Assembly (NCBI GenBank): GCA_013373625.1
Contig: JABXHM010000003.1
Location: 62,001 to 126,000 of the forward strand
From: Alteromonadaceae bacterium
GTDB lineage: Bacteria > Pseudomonadota > Gammaproteobacteria > Enterobacterales > Alteromonadaceae
Direction: 5' to 3'
DNA: 64,000 bases
Below, in pieces: positions 34,970 through 44,737 of this stretch (positions are counted from its first letter, which is position 1; the number at the start of each line of letters is the position of its first letter). The position numbers and the translations under genes are program-made. The notes under the pieces were generated by a model, which did no database searches, was not told the DNA's origin, and saw only the letters and a list, made by a program, of their open reading frames with translations.

Positions 34970-37900
34970 TTAAAACTCCGTCAGTAAGTTCAGGTAGAAA
35001 TAACGTGGGATAGGTGAGTGTACTGCACCGGCGTAACCGTAAGTTTCGTCTGCCAAAGGCGGCTCACGATCGAACAGGTTACGTACACCAAATTTGACTT
35101 TGGTGCTTGCCAGTACGTCATCGGCGAAGCTGTATTGGGTATATAGATTAACCACGGTGTGGTCATCTACCCGCCAGTAGTTGCCATCGCCAACTTGCAG
35201 AGAAGTATCATTGAAACTGGTTACATACCTAACATTCGCACCAACACGAACTTGATCATAAGACCAGGTCAGTGAAGACGATAAACGCCATTTTGGATTA
35301 CCGTTTTGCTCAATCTCGCTCGAGGAAGATGGTAACTCGGTGCCTTCGTTAATCAGGCCAGCGTCACGCGCAGCATAAAGCTCGTTAATCGCATCTGGCA
35401 CCCCACGGGTAAATTCGAGCATTCTTGATGCATTCACATTAAAGTCAAAGTTACCAAAGGCGGTTTGCGGCAGCTTCCAGATGAAACTTAAATCAACACC
35501 GCGAACTTTTTGCGGCTGCAGGTTACGATACATATCGGCAACGTAAGTTACCTGACCTACCGGCTCCAGACCTGTGCCCGCGAATCGTGCAATGTCATCG
35601 GCATCAGGCTCCAGACGCGTTACATCAGGGTTAGTGCCCCCTTGCACACGCTCAAGATAATCTACAATCAGTGCGTTACCGCCACCAAAAACGCCTACAA
35701 TACCGGTTTGCTCAATCGACCAGTAGTCCGCTGACATGGTGATGTTACCCATTGTTTCAGGCAGGAAGTCAGGCATGAATACGATACCAGTGGTCCAGTT
35801 GGTCGATTCTTCGGCCTCAAGATCCGGATTACCAGAACGGCGGGCGGTCGCCACGTTTCGTTCATCACAGTCCTCAAAACTAGCGATTCGTCCGGCACGC
35901 AGGTCAGCTTCACAGAACACCCAGTCGGTACGGGTATTGCCTCGGGTGATCAACGACGCGTTAACCTGTTCCAGGTTAGGTGCGCGGAACCCTTCTGAGT
36001 AAGCACCGCGTAATCGCACGTAGTCGTTAACTACCCAGGATGCCGAAATTTTTGGTTTGGCGACGCTACCGAAGTCACTGTATTCTTCAAACCGACCCGC
36101 TAATTGCACATTGAAAGACTGAATAAACGGAATATCCATTTCTTCACTTATTAGTGGAATGGCCATTTCGGCATAGGCAGAAAAGACTTCACGGCTACCG
36201 TAGTTATCGGGAGTTGGACTAACCCCAAACAGGTTACTCTCCTGTAAATTACCAGTCACCGTATCAAGCCACGTATTAGTGCCGTCTACATTGTCATCAC
36301 GGTCATCAAGCTGTGTTTCTCGGCGGAACTCAGCACCAATGGCTAAGCCCACATCGCCAGCCCAGATAGTAAAGATGTCAGGCGTTGAGGCGTTGGCGTC
36401 AATCTGGAAAAGAGTGGTTTTATTCTTTCTGTTAGGGGTAATACTAATAGCATCCAGCGCGGTTTGTGAACTGAAAACCGTATCAGAGCCCGGATTTTCG
36501 AGATCCCCACCATTAAATGGATTAAACGCGTCAGGGGTAGAAAGACCAAGGTTTTGCTGCAGCAGGGTGGCACTAATGCCATCCTGGAAATCATCCACTT
36601 TGGCTTCGCTGTAGAACACCGCGGTTTCCCAGTCCCAGTTGGTAGTCGCGCCGCGTAAACCAGTTAAGAAGCGGTATTGTTCGGCGGTAACACGCACATT
36701 AGTTGCGCCTAAATCCGTAAATCTCAGACGGCTTATCGTGACCGGTAAACCTTCGGCTGGCGCATCAATACCGGCTAAACGGTTAGGGTTAACCGTACCG
36801 TCAGCAAAAGTCACCGGGCCAAAAGGGTTCCAGTAGTTGGAGGCCGGCACCGTCATACTGATTGAGCCAATAGAGAACACCGCATCCTGAGTACTTTCGG
36901 TTTCGCCACGGTAGTAGCTGGCTTCACCAAACCATTGAATGTCTTCGGTGATGTCATACTTGGCCATAGCAAAGGTATTAATACGCTCCAGGTCAGGCAT
37001 CAGTGCGATCGGGTAATTCTGACGAGAGTCCCAACGCAGGTTTTCATCACTACTGGTGGTGGAAGCACTGCCGTCATCAATACAAATACCACTCGGCAGT
37101 GGGGCTAAACAACCGGCGTTGTAGGCTGGCTGCACGTGGAAAGAGCCGCCGGAGGAGGTAATACGATTACCATCCTGATAAACCGGCATTCCGCCAATGG
37201 TTTGAAAGTTACCCCAAGGCGTTGTTGTACTGGTATTGCGTAAAGATCCTGAACCTTCTGCCGCACTGCCAACAAATAACGGTCGCAGATCGCCCATTGA
37301 TGAAAAGGTTTGATCAGTAGCCAGTAACGCGGAGCGGTCAGTGTAGCTTGTAAAAAGCGTAAAATTACCGCGGTCTCCCAATGCAAAACCAACAGTACCG
37401 TTAAGATTTATTTCATCCATGTTGGTACCGGCCGCTTTACCGTACTGACCTTCCAGCTTGACGCCTTCGTATTCGTCGTTCAGAACGATATTAACCACCC
37501 CGGCTACGGCATCAGAGCCGTAAATGGCGCCGGCACCATCACGCAGAATTTCGACCCGCTTTATGCCGTTCATTGGGATGGTGTTTGAGTTAAAGGTAAG
37601 TACCGGCGCTAGTGTGCCACTAGCTTGGCTGCTCGGGTAATTTACCCCACGGCGACCGTTAATTAGCACTAGCGTGCTGCCCACACCTAAATTTCTTAAA
37701 TCAACAGAACCAACGTCACCTCGGGCGAAGTTACTGCTCACCTGGCCGCGGGTCTGGTTAAAACTAACATCACCCATCTGTGGAATTGAACGAAACAGTT
37801 CGTCACCCGAGACTGCGCCAATGGCTTCTATTTCATCACTGCCGATAACAGACACTGGCAATGAATCTCCTACGTAGGCACCAGCGATACGAGAACCTAC

Positions 37901-38449
37901 AATGGTAATTCGTTCTTGCTGCTCTTCTGCATTAGCATCGGCATTTTCTGGGGCCTCCTGAGCATAACCTGCGGTTGAGGCTGCCAGCAGTGATGCAATA
38001 ACACCACGCGTCGTTCGTTTAAGTTTGGTTTTTAATTCAGTTTTCTTCATTTCACTTGCTCTTGCTTCAGACGGCTTTGCGACCGGTTCGGGTGCCGGTT
38101 CTACAGGCTCTGAGCGGACGACAGCAGGGCGTTTTATTATAATTGTTCCCTTAGCTGACACAGAGCCTTCCAGGCCGGTGCCTTTTAGCAACCGGCGTAA
38201 GCCGTCCTGAATAGAATAGTGACCGTTGAGAGCGGAGCTCGTCTCATTTGCCACCAAATTTTGTGGGAACAAGATAGCGAGACCAGCCTGACGGGCGAAC
38301 AACAAAAGCCCTTCTTCGGCTGATTGTTCGGGAATGCTAAAGTCTACATTTTGTTGCATTTCGGCCTTTTGGGCAGCGACTGGCGCCACTGCCCCAAAAG
38401 CAGTTACCAACCAACAAAATAAGAGGACCTTTATCCGCTTTATGCTCAC
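34970..38449 (-). CDS. TonB-dependent receptor with N-terminal STN signalling domain
   Basis: This is a 1159-residue outer-membrane transporter. A Sec signal peptide (ending APVAAQ) is followed by an STN domain (about 30-105: VDFSIPEQSAEEGLLLFARQ, HYSIQDGLRRLLKGTG). A Pro/Glu linker comes next, then a second signal-like stretch (about 134-164: KKTELKTKLKRTTRGVIASL ... STAGYAQ). The plug domain follows (ITIVGSRIAG, then VEILRDGAGAIYGSDAVAGVVNIVL), and a large barrel ends FYLNLLTEF. The STN domain implies signalling to the FecR/sigma pair encoded upstream. GGGA seven bases before GTG 38449 supports that start; GTG 38461 is an alternative. The barrel is wide for the family, so the ligand may be large. 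Confidence 0.92.
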   Translation of the reverse strand: MSIKRIKVLLFCWLVTAFGAVAPVAAQKAEMQQNVDFSIPEQSAEEGLLLFARQAGLAILFPQNLVANETSSALNGHYSIQDGLRRLLKGTGLEGSVSAKGTIIIKRPAVVRSEPVEPAPEPVAKPSEARASEMKKTELKTKLKRTTRGVIASLLAASTAGYAQEAPENADANAEEQQERITIVGSRIAGAYVGDSLPVSVIGSDEIEAIGAVSGDELFRSIPQMGDVSFNQTRGQVSSNFARGDVGSVDLRNLGVGSTLVLINGRRGVNYPSSQASGTLAPVLTFNSNTIPMNGIKRVEILRDGAGAIYGSDAVAGVVNIVLNDEYEGVKLEGQYGKAAGTNMDEINLNGTVGFALGDRGNFTLFTSYTDRSALLATDQTFSSMGDLRPLFVGSAAEGSGSLRNTSTTTPWGNFQTIGGMPVYQDGNRITSSGGSFHVQPAYNAGCLAPLPSGICIDDGSASTTSSDENLRWDSRQNYPIALMPDLERINTFAMAKYDITEDIQWFGEASYYRGETESTQDAVFSIGSISMTVPASNYWNPFGPVTFADGTVNPNRLAGIDAPAEGLPVTISRLRFTDLGATNVRVTAEQYRFLTGLRGATTNWDWETAVFYSEAKVDDFQDGISATLLQQNLGLSTPDAFNPFNGGDLENPGSDTVFSSQTALDAISITPNRKNKTTLFQIDANASTPDIFTIWAGDVGLAIGAEFRRETQLDDRDDNVDGTNTWLDTVTGNLQESNLFGVSPTPDNYGSREVFSAYAEMAIPLISEEMDIPFIQSFNVQLAGRFEEYSDFGSVAKPKISASWVVNDYVRLRGAYSEGFRAPNLEQVNASLITRGNTRTDWVFCEADLRAGRIASFEDCDERNVATARRSGNPDLEAEESTNWTTGIVFMPDFLPETMGNITMSADYWSIEQTGIVGVFGGGNALIVDYLERVQGGTNPDVTRLEPDADDIARFAGTGLEPVGQVTYVADMYRNLQPQKVRGVDLSFIWKLPQTAFGNFDFNVNASRMLEFTRGVPDAINELYAARDAGLINEGTELPSSSSEIEQNGNPKWRLSSSLTWSYDQVRVGANVRYVTSFNDTSLQVGDGNYWRVDDHTVVNLYTQYSFADDVLASTKVKFGVRNLFDREPPLADETYGYAGAVHSPIPRYFYLNLLTEF

Positions 38450-38618
38450 TACTATTCCCACGTATCAGCCGATCTTGTTGCGCCAGCTTCTCATAAGAGA
38501 AACGAGACTTTTCTTGTCGGCCTTATATTTTAAAAAGCAAAAGGAAAGAAAAACCCGCTACTGATTAATTGAGTTTTTTTGAATTAAAATAGGAAAAATA
38601 AATAACGAATTGTTTTTG

Positions 38619-39689
38619 CTATGAATTTTTTTTGATAAAAAATGTCCCCTCACCTTGTTTTTCAACCTGCAATCCCAGGTTTATTTCTAAAGACGAAAAA
38701 ACCGTTTCGATATTATCGATTGGATAATAACCGCCAACCCTGATCTCGCCCAATGAAGCATCACTGAGGATAATATTGTAAGTGGTGTATCGACTCACTT
38801 CTTCCAACACCTGACTCAAAGGTTGATCTTTAAAGGCGAGATACCCCTTGCGCCAATACAAATGACGATTGAGGGATTCTTCATCTTCTTCGCTAACCGA
38901 TGCAACTATACTTTCGTCAAACACCACGCGTTTACCTGCACCGACTACGACGCTGCTAACGGGTTGAGTCTCTGCGCGGTTAGCCGGAGCTTGTGGTTTC
39001 GGTGTAGAGTCCGGTTGTAACGGTTGTTCCCTTACAGACTCATCGGCACGGACTCTGACGGTGCCATGAGACACCAATACGTCAACTTCTTCGCCTTTGA
39101 GTCTCACAGCAAAGCTGGTGCCTAGTGCCTGAACATCGCCTTTACCGGCCCTGACAATGAAAGGATGGTTTTCGTCAGGGGCGACATCAAAATTGGCCTC
39201 GCCATTGAGTAACCTTAACAGCCGTTTACCATCCTGATACTCAACAATCAGGCGGGAGTCGGTATTCAGCGTTACCACGGAACCGTCAACCAACGTCAGC
39301 GTTTTCTGGCCGCCCACTTGGGTAACGTATTCGCCATTGGTCGACTTAAACTCGACCATGGTGTTCATGTAATACACAAGCGGAACAATCACTACGAAGG
39401 CAAAAATGGCAGCCACCTTAACCACCCAGTTGTGCCATAAATTACCCGGCGCCACCGGAGCGTGTTGTTCAACCGACCCGGCTTGCCTGTTTGCTGTTTC
39501 TTTTAAGCTATCAATACTCTCAGCCATTTGCGTCAGGGTTTCGAAATGCAAACGACTCTTTTTTGTCCAGGCGTTAAGTGTCCGCTGCTCTTCAGCCGAC
39601 AGATCGCCGCTATCAATTTTAACCAGCCATTCACCCGCCTGCTGGCGGATAGCTTGTTTACTATCTTTAAGATTTACCACGTCTTTCAT
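38619..39689 (-). CDS. FecR family anti-sigma/signal transducer
   Basis: The 356-residue protein has an N-terminal cytoplasmic DUF4880 part (QAGEWLVKIDSGDLSAEEQRTLNAWTKKSRLHFE), one membrane helix (about 88-106: VVKVAAIFAFVVIVPLVYYM) and a periplasmic FecR domain (SVVTLNTDSRLIVEYQDGKRLLRLLNGEANFDV). It also has an STN-like C-terminal region (FKDQPLSQVLEEVSRYT). It would pass the receptor signal to the sigma factor. Its start overlaps the sigma stop by four bases. Confidence 0.93.
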   Translation of the reverse strand: MKDVVNLKDSKQAIRQQAGEWLVKIDSGDLSAEEQRTLNAWTKKSRLHFETLTQMAESIDSLKETANRQAGSVEQHAPVAPGNLWHNWVVKVAAIFAFVVIVPLVYYMNTMVEFKSTNGEYVTQVGGQKTLTLVDGSVVTLNTDSRLIVEYQDGKRLLRLLNGEANFDVAPDENHPFIVRAGKGDVQALGTSFAVRLKGEEVDVLVSHGTVRVRADESVREQPLQPDSTPKPQAPANRAETQPVSSVVVGAGKRVVFDESIVASVSEEDEESLNRHLYWRKGYLAFKDQPLSQVLEEVSRYTTYNIILSDASLGEIRVGGYYPIDNIETVFSSLEINLGLQVEKQGEGTFFIKKNS

Positions 39690-40264
39690 TTTACGCTACT
39701 CTTTAAACCCATAGTCTGCACCATTTCTGATGCAGCAGTCGAAGCGTCTTCTGCCGCCTGACGTACATAGTTATCGCACCGTTCAAAACCCTTTGAAAGG
39801 TGCTTTTCCGTTGTGCTAACAGACAACCCTAACTGCATGGCAATCTCTTTCACGCTCAAATCCTGGAGTATTCTCAACCGGGTTACTTTTTGGCACTGTT
39901 CAGGTAATGAGTCTAGGGCTTCGAGCAATAGTTCACTTTGCCGTTCAGCAGAAATAGTCTCGACGGGATGGGTATCCTGCGCAGGTAAGCTCTGAATCGC
40001 ATCATCATCAAGATAATCCGTCAGTTTAGCCGTAAGCTTGGTATTCTCCCGCTGCACCAGATTTTTTGCTGTTTTAAACATATAAAGTTTGGGATACTCA
40101 ATCGTATCTTTCTGATCGGCAGCAAAAGTGCGTGTAAACGTTTCTTGCAGCACATCTTCAACGTCGCTCTTATGGAACAGGTACTTGCTCACCATATTGC
40201 GTAGAGAAGATTTGCAATCCACAAAAACTGAAAACACCGTCAGTTTTTTATCTAAGTTGTGCAT
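39686..40264 (-). CDS. FecI-like ECF sigma factor
   Basis: The 192-residue protein has sigma region 2 (LRNMVSKYLFHKSDVEDVLQETFTRTF, then YPKLYMFKTAKNLVQRE) and region 4 (LDSLPEQCQKVTRLRILQDLSVKEIAMQLGLSVSTTEKHLSKGF). This is typical of FecI-type iron-starvation sigma factors that partner FecR. AAGGAAC precedes the ATG. It heads the locus sigma, FecR, receptor, hydrolases. The name reflects family only; nothing here indicates an iron substrate. Confidence 0.92.
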   Translation of the reverse strand: MHNLDKKLTVFSVFVDCKSSLRNMVSKYLFHKSDVEDVLQETFTRTFAADQKDTIEYPKLYMFKTAKNLVQRENTKLTAKLTDYLDDDAIQSLPAQDTHPVETISAERQSELLLEALDSLPEQCQKVTRLRILQDLSVKEIAMQLGLSVSTTEKHLSKGFERCDNYVRQAAEDASTAASEMVQTMGLKSSVK

Positions 40265-40705
40265 AGTGTTCCTTGCGGCCCATGAATATAAGTTATTGGG
40301 TGGGGCTGTCAGTATGACTTCAGTATATTTTTATTTTTCTTAGGCAAGGACGAATCGTTTTTTTGATTTTTTTTATAACAATTCGGTATACGGTATGCTA
40401 TCAGCAGAGTCTGATTGACTCAATGCCGTTGTTGCAAAATTGTCCCCGCAATTCTTCTGCCGCTATGAATTCGCGTTTTTGTTGCGTATTTTTCTCGCTC
40501 AACCATTACCACCTTCTCAGTGGACACAACATTAACCGGCAGACACAGGAAAGCATCTGACATGTCAGCGTCACATAAGAAGCTAGCGTTGGAGCCCTCG
40601 GGCGCCAGTCGCCGGAAATGATCGGAAGCGGACATATGGCATGAACACCAGAATTCATAAAAGGCCAGAACTTGCCAGTTCTGACCTCACTCTGCGTATG
40701 CATCC
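40265..40705. other. Intergenic region upstream of the FecI-like gene
   Basis: No supported gene. Several short frames exist on both strands but none has a good start. AGAAC...GTTCT (about 40669-40684) is a small hairpin near the end of hxpB. The sigma-gene promoter should be near 40300. Confidence 0.4.
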
Positions 40706-41371
40706 TTACACACAACTTGCTAATTTTTCTAGATGAAGATCGTTAAAGTCTGCTAATCGACTGATTTTTACGTGAGATAAATTGAATTTTTTATTTGTAA
40801 ACTCTGACCAATGTGGGACTGCGACAGTCTTAATATTCGCCTTTCTGGCAGCGATGATCCCGGACAACGAATCTTCGAATGCAATGCACTTTGAAGGGTT
40901 AACCTTTAATTTTTTTGCGGTTGTTAAATAAACTGCTGGATGCGGCTTTCCTTGAACTTCATGCTCCGAAGACGATGTACAATGAAAATACTCAGATATA
41001 GCAAGTTTATTTAGAACTACCGGGATTAATCTGGCGGGAGCATTTGTCGCCAAGCCTATTTTCAGACCCTTCCTATGGAAAAAATCTAGAATATCTTTTA
41101 CTCCATCCAGTGACTCACCCTTTTCACTAATCAGTGTTGCTACACGATCAATAACTTTATTTTCTACTTGTTCAAGACTTTCATCCGCCCAAGGAAAATG
41201 GCTAAACCAAAATTCAGTTACTTCTCGCGTTGTCATAGAAGCTGTTTTAGCAGAAAGCTTCTTACATACTTTGACACCGACAGATGAAAAAACCTCTTTT
41301 TCGGATTCTTTCCACAAAGGCTCTGAATCAATAAGAGTTCCGTCCATATCGAAAATTACTGCTTGTATCAT
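40706..41371 (-). CDS. hxpB: HAD-family sugar phosphatase, HxpB/YniC-like
   Basis: The 221-residue protein is a HAD phosphatase with the nucleophile motif FDMDGTLIDSEPLW, motif II LATNA, motif III Lys in QGKPHP and motif IV IAFEDSLSGIIAA, plus a helical C1 cap. Overall similarity to E. coli YniC/HxpB, a hexitol and 2-deoxyglucose 6-phosphate phosphatase, is clear across the length, including WFSHFPW in the cap. It lies between the receptor locus and the galactose region and is not obviously part of either. Confidence 0.82.
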   Translation of the reverse strand: MIQAVIFDMDGTLIDSEPLWKESEKEVFSSVGVKVCKKLSAKTASMTTREVTEFWFSHFPWADESLEQVENKVIDRVATLISEKGESLDGVKDILDFFHRKGLKIGLATNAPARLIPVVLNKLAISEYFHCTSSSEHEVQGKPHPAVYLTTAKKLKVNPSKCIAFEDSLSGIIAARKANIKTVAVPHWSEFTNKKFNLSHVKISRLADFNDLHLEKLASCV

Positions 41372-41754
41372 ATAAAATCCATTAAAAATGTAATATCTAT
41401 CTGATGAGTTGTTGCCATTCTCTCTAGTTGGGAGTCAAATCTCATTTAAAAATAGCAATTGACGGGATGCAAGACGCTAAAGGTAATTTACAACCGATAT
41501 CATTAAAAGGCCCGATGGGGGATTTTGTCAGTAGCCGACATAATGTCCTTGTAATCTCTTTGTCTAGCTCGCGCATTATTCCCTCGCAGCTCTAGTAACG
41601 TATTATACCGACCATGCAAAATCAGCTTCCAGGCAAGGAAGATTAGCTTGTACGGTTAGAAAATCCAATTACCGCTTTACCAACAGAACTGTCGCCCCAA
41701 CATGCACAATCTGAATGCATCGGCCTTGTCTAAAAACCGCACACCATCAAAAAA

Positions 41755-41768
41755 GGTAATCATTTACC
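41755..41768. promoter_or_regulatory. GalR/LacI-type operator, distal, upstream of TonB receptor
   Basis: GGTAATCATTTACC matches GGTAAACGTTTACC at 12 of 14 positions. Its centre lies 76 bases from that of the proximal operator, a spacing compatible with looping. Confidence 0.55.
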
Positions 41769-41830
41769 CTCCCAGAGCCGGTATATTTAGGCAAAAAATC
41801 AAAAAAAAGGGAAATTTTTAACGATTATAT

Positions 41831-41844
41831 GGTAAACGTTTACC
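41831..41844. promoter_or_regulatory. GalR/LacI-type operator, proximal, upstream of TonB receptor
   Basis: GGTAAACGTTTACC is a perfect 14-base palindrome with the central CpG usual for LacI-family sites. It occupies the -35 position relative to the TATAAA at 41854-41859, consistent with repression. Confidence 0.75.
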
Positions 41845-41982
41845 CTTCTATGTTATAAAGTTGTTATTGCTTTGGGCGGAAACTTTTATGCAGGTTTCTA
41901 CCTACTTATTGACAGATCAATACTCAAGCACTCAAACACTACTTTGGACACACATAAAACCTTTACCTTAGGAGGTAATTGG

Positions 41983-44640
41983 ATGAATACACAGTTTAAG
42001 TTAAGCCTCGCCGCGCTAGCACTCGCAGAATGCTTAAATTTAACGGCTGCACATGCACAAGAATCTGAAAATAAAGAGATCGATGCAGACGCCATTGACG
42101 CAGAAGTTATTACCGTACGTGGTTTTGGCAGCACGCTGACTCGTTCACTTCAATATAAGAAATTAGCAGACTCAACCGTAGAAATTATCTCAACCGATGA
42201 CTTGGGTCAGTTGCCAGACGTTACAATTACCGACGCGCTTGCGCGTTTACCTGGTATTGCCGCCGATCGCGACCGCGGCAACGCAAGCCAAATTTCAATA
42301 CGCGGCATGGGACCGCGATTAAATCTGGCCACCATGAATGGTCGTGAAATCGTTAGTGGCGAGCCAAGTCGCAGTGTGCGTTATGAACAATTCCCCGCCG
42401 AACTGATTAGTTCGGTTGAAGTGTATAAAAGTCCACTGGCTAAAAATATTGAGGGGGGCATTTCGGGCCTTGTTGACATGCAGTTTGTCGAGCCCTTAGA
42501 CAAAGAAGCCCGTACAGTTAACCTGAGTGGTCATTTAATGCAATATCCCCTTGCAGACGATATCCCCGCCGCAGATGATGATGGCTACCGGGCTAACTTC
42601 AGCTATATCGATCCTGTTTCTGATACCTTTGGTTTTGCCTTTGGTATCGCCGTTCAAGACCAGCCTTCCATTCAAAAAGACGTGACGTCTTGGGAATACA
42701 ATAATGTCACAGCCGATCAGGGCGACGTCAATGGTAATGGCGTGCCTGAGGCAGCTCCTTGGGGGGCGCAGACAGCAACCAAAGGCGGTGATAATCAACG
42801 CCTCGGCGCCATGACCGTCCTGCAGTGGCTTCCGACTGATAGTCTTGAAATAAAATACGATTTATTCTATTCAAAATTTGATATTGAAGAGCGTGAAGAC
42901 CAACTATGGTTTGACGGCTGGGGTAACTGGGGTGGCCTGAATAACTGGAACATCGCCAATGCGAGCAACGCCCCGCAAATTATCACCAAAGACGATGGTT
43001 CGGAGCAAATTATCGCTGGCGGCATGTTGTGGGGTGGCAGCCATACAGCAAACAACTCTACCTGGTTTCAAACAAATGAACTGGTCAGTACCGGGTTGAA
43101 CGCCGAGTGGTTAGGCGATGAATGGAAAATAAATACTGATATAGGTTACTCAGAAGCGTCTATTGAATCCCGCTGGGTTAATATTCAATCTTGGTATTAT
43201 GATGCCGACGCTGATGCAAATGGCATGGACTACAGTTGGGACACCACCGGCGAGCGCCTGGCCATTGGAACCGGTTACGACATCAGCGATATCACAGATT
43301 ATGGCCTGAACTATATGCAGGTCGATAACGATCGTCTGTTAGAAGATGAAATGATCACGGCTAAAGTTGATTTCTCCAGAACTCTGGACTGGGGTGTTGT
43401 TGATGCCGTTACTTTTGGTGCTCGTTGGACCGACCGTGAGAAAGACAACGACGTTGTAAGTTGGCAGCAAAATGTAAGTGACACCAGCGCGACGGTTGAT
43501 GCATTTACCTACGAGCTTGGTGACGACTATGACGTTCCCGCACTTTATAGCATCAATAACTGGTCTGAAGTTGCTGAAACTGCGTTCGGTGGCATCGACA
43601 ATCGCAATCAGCACACCAAAACCAACAACGATGTGTTAAACAGTTGGAATGTGCAGGAAACCAATAGCGCGATGTATTTCCAATTTAACCTCGATGGTGA
43701 AATAGCTGGTATTCCTTATACCGGTAATGCAGGGGTGAGATACGTGCGTACGGAATCCACATCAAGTGGCTTTCAGCAGTCTGACGGTGGGGAGTTAAAC
43801 GCAGTCTCTATCGACCATGATTACGATGAAATACTGCCGGCATTAAACCTGCGCTTTAGCGTTACTGAAGATTCGCAAATCCGCTTTGCGCTCTCCCGTG
43901 CTATGTCTCGTCCACCGCTGATTGAAATGCGTACAGGATTACAAATCAATACCACATCTACCGTGAAAACCGCATCAGGTGGTAATCCCCAGTTAAACCC
44001 TTTTGTGGCAGATCAGGTTGATTTGGGTTATGAATATTTCTTTGCTGAAGATGCTGCAATGACTGTGTCATTATTTTTCAAAGACTTAAAAAGTCATGTA
44101 GGCTCTGCAACAGAAACGTTAAATATTAATGGTGAAGACTACCAGTTCACCGGACCAGTTAATGGCGCCGGAGGCCAAATTCGTGGTGCAGAAGTCATGT
44201 ACCAGCAAGCATTTAATATGCTTCCGGAACCCTTTGATGGGTTGGGTATTTACGCGAACTATAGTTATACCGACACCAACGTTAAAGAATTTCAACCAGA
44301 AGATGATCCCTTGATCATGGGCGGACTTTCAAAAAACGTAGGCAGCCTGACATTGTGGTACTACAAGGCTGGTATTGATGCAAAAGTATCTTACAACTAC
44401 CGCAGTGCCTACACCAGCGTTGGAAGTTGGGACCCGGGTGCAATCTTTACCATTGATGATGAAGCCACTGTCGATGCCAGTATCGCTTACGAGGTAACAG
44501 ATAACTTACGAGTGATGTTACAAGGCCAAAACCTGACCAACGAAGCGTCAACGTCATACTTTGATAATGATCCGTCTCGCCCACGTCAGTATGCCGAGTG
44601 GGGTCGTCGCTATCTCCTCGGCTTCCAATACTCAATGTAA
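41983..44640 (+). CDS. TonB-dependent receptor for galactoside uptake
   Basis: An 885-residue outer-membrane transporter with a signal peptide (ending TAAHAQ). The plug domain contains DLGQLPDVTITDALARLPGIAADRDRGNASQISIRGMGPRLNLATMNGREI, typical of Xanthomonas/Alteromonas carbohydrate receptors. The large barrel ends in YLLGFQYSM with a non-Phe final residue. It has no STN domain, so regulation is by the repressor rather than by sigma signalling. A perfect AGGAGGT site and the ATG at 41983 define the start. GH2, galE and GH-A genes follow on the same strand. Confidence 0.9.
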   Translation: MNTQFKLSLAALALAECLNLTAAHAQESENKEIDADAIDAEVITVRGFGSTLTRSLQYKKLADSTVEIISTDDLGQLPDVTITDALARLPGIAADRDRGNASQISIRGMGPRLNLATMNGREIVSGEPSRSVRYEQFPAELISSVEVYKSPLAKNIEGGISGLVDMQFVEPLDKEARTVNLSGHLMQYPLADDIPAADDDGYRANFSYIDPVSDTFGFAFGIAVQDQPSIQKDVTSWEYNNVTADQGDVNGNGVPEAAPWGAQTATKGGDNQRLGAMTVLQWLPTDSLEIKYDLFYSKFDIEEREDQLWFDGWGNWGGLNNWNIANASNAPQIITKDDGSEQIIAGGMLWGGSHTANNSTWFQTNELVSTGLNAEWLGDEWKINTDIGYSEASIESRWVNIQSWYYDADADANGMDYSWDTTGERLAIGTGYDISDITDYGLNYMQVDNDRLLEDEMITAKVDFSRTLDWGVVDAVTFGARWTDREKDNDVVSWQQNVSDTSATVDAFTYELGDDYDVPALYSINNWSEVAETAFGGIDNRNQHTKTNNDVLNSWNVQETNSAMYFQFNLDGEIAGIPYTGNAGVRYVRTESTSSGFQQSDGGELNAVSIDHDYDEILPALNLRFSVTEDSQIRFALSRAMSRPPLIEMRTGLQINTTSTVKTASGGNPQLNPFVADQVDLGYEYFFAEDAAMTVSLFFKDLKSHVGSATETLNINGEDYQFTGPVNGAGGQIRGAEVMYQQAFNMLPEPFDGLGIYANYSYTDTNVKEFQPEDDPLIMGGLSKNVGSLTLWYYKAGIDAKVSYNYRSAYTSVGSWDPGAIFTIDDEATVDASIAYEVTDNLRVMLQGQNLTNEASTSYFDNDPSRPRQYAEWGRRYLLGFQYSM

Positions 44641-44652
44641 GCGTTTCGAATT

Positions 44653-44687
44653 AGCACTGCTCTTATTTCCAGGGCAGTGCTTTTTTG
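44653..44687 (+). terminator. Intrinsic terminator between receptor and GH2 gene
   Basis: AGCACTGC (44653-44660) pairs with GCAGTGCT (44674-44681) and runs into six T. As no clear promoter follows before the GH2 start at 44738, it probably only reduces downstream transcription. Confidence 0.75.
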
Positions 44688-44737
44688 TGTTTAAAGCGCT
44701 AACGGCTTGATTTTTCTAGTCCAACAAGGCCCGTGCT

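Larger units (their letters stand above)
41372..41982. other. Long regulatory region upstream of the galactoside TonB receptor
   Basis: About 600 bases without a supported gene. It contains two GalR-type palindromes (41755 and 41831), a -10-like TATAAA (41854-41859) just downstream of the second, and an ideal Shine-Dalgarno AGGAGGT (about 41970-41976). The frame of the receptor opens at 41872, but residues before the ATG at 41983 are not signal-like. Confidence 0.6.

Noticed and set aside
38619..40264. Iron-siderophore uptake system
   Set aside because: FecI/FecR similarity is to the signalling mechanism; downstream genes encode amidohydrolases, and I did not identify a Fur-box-like element.
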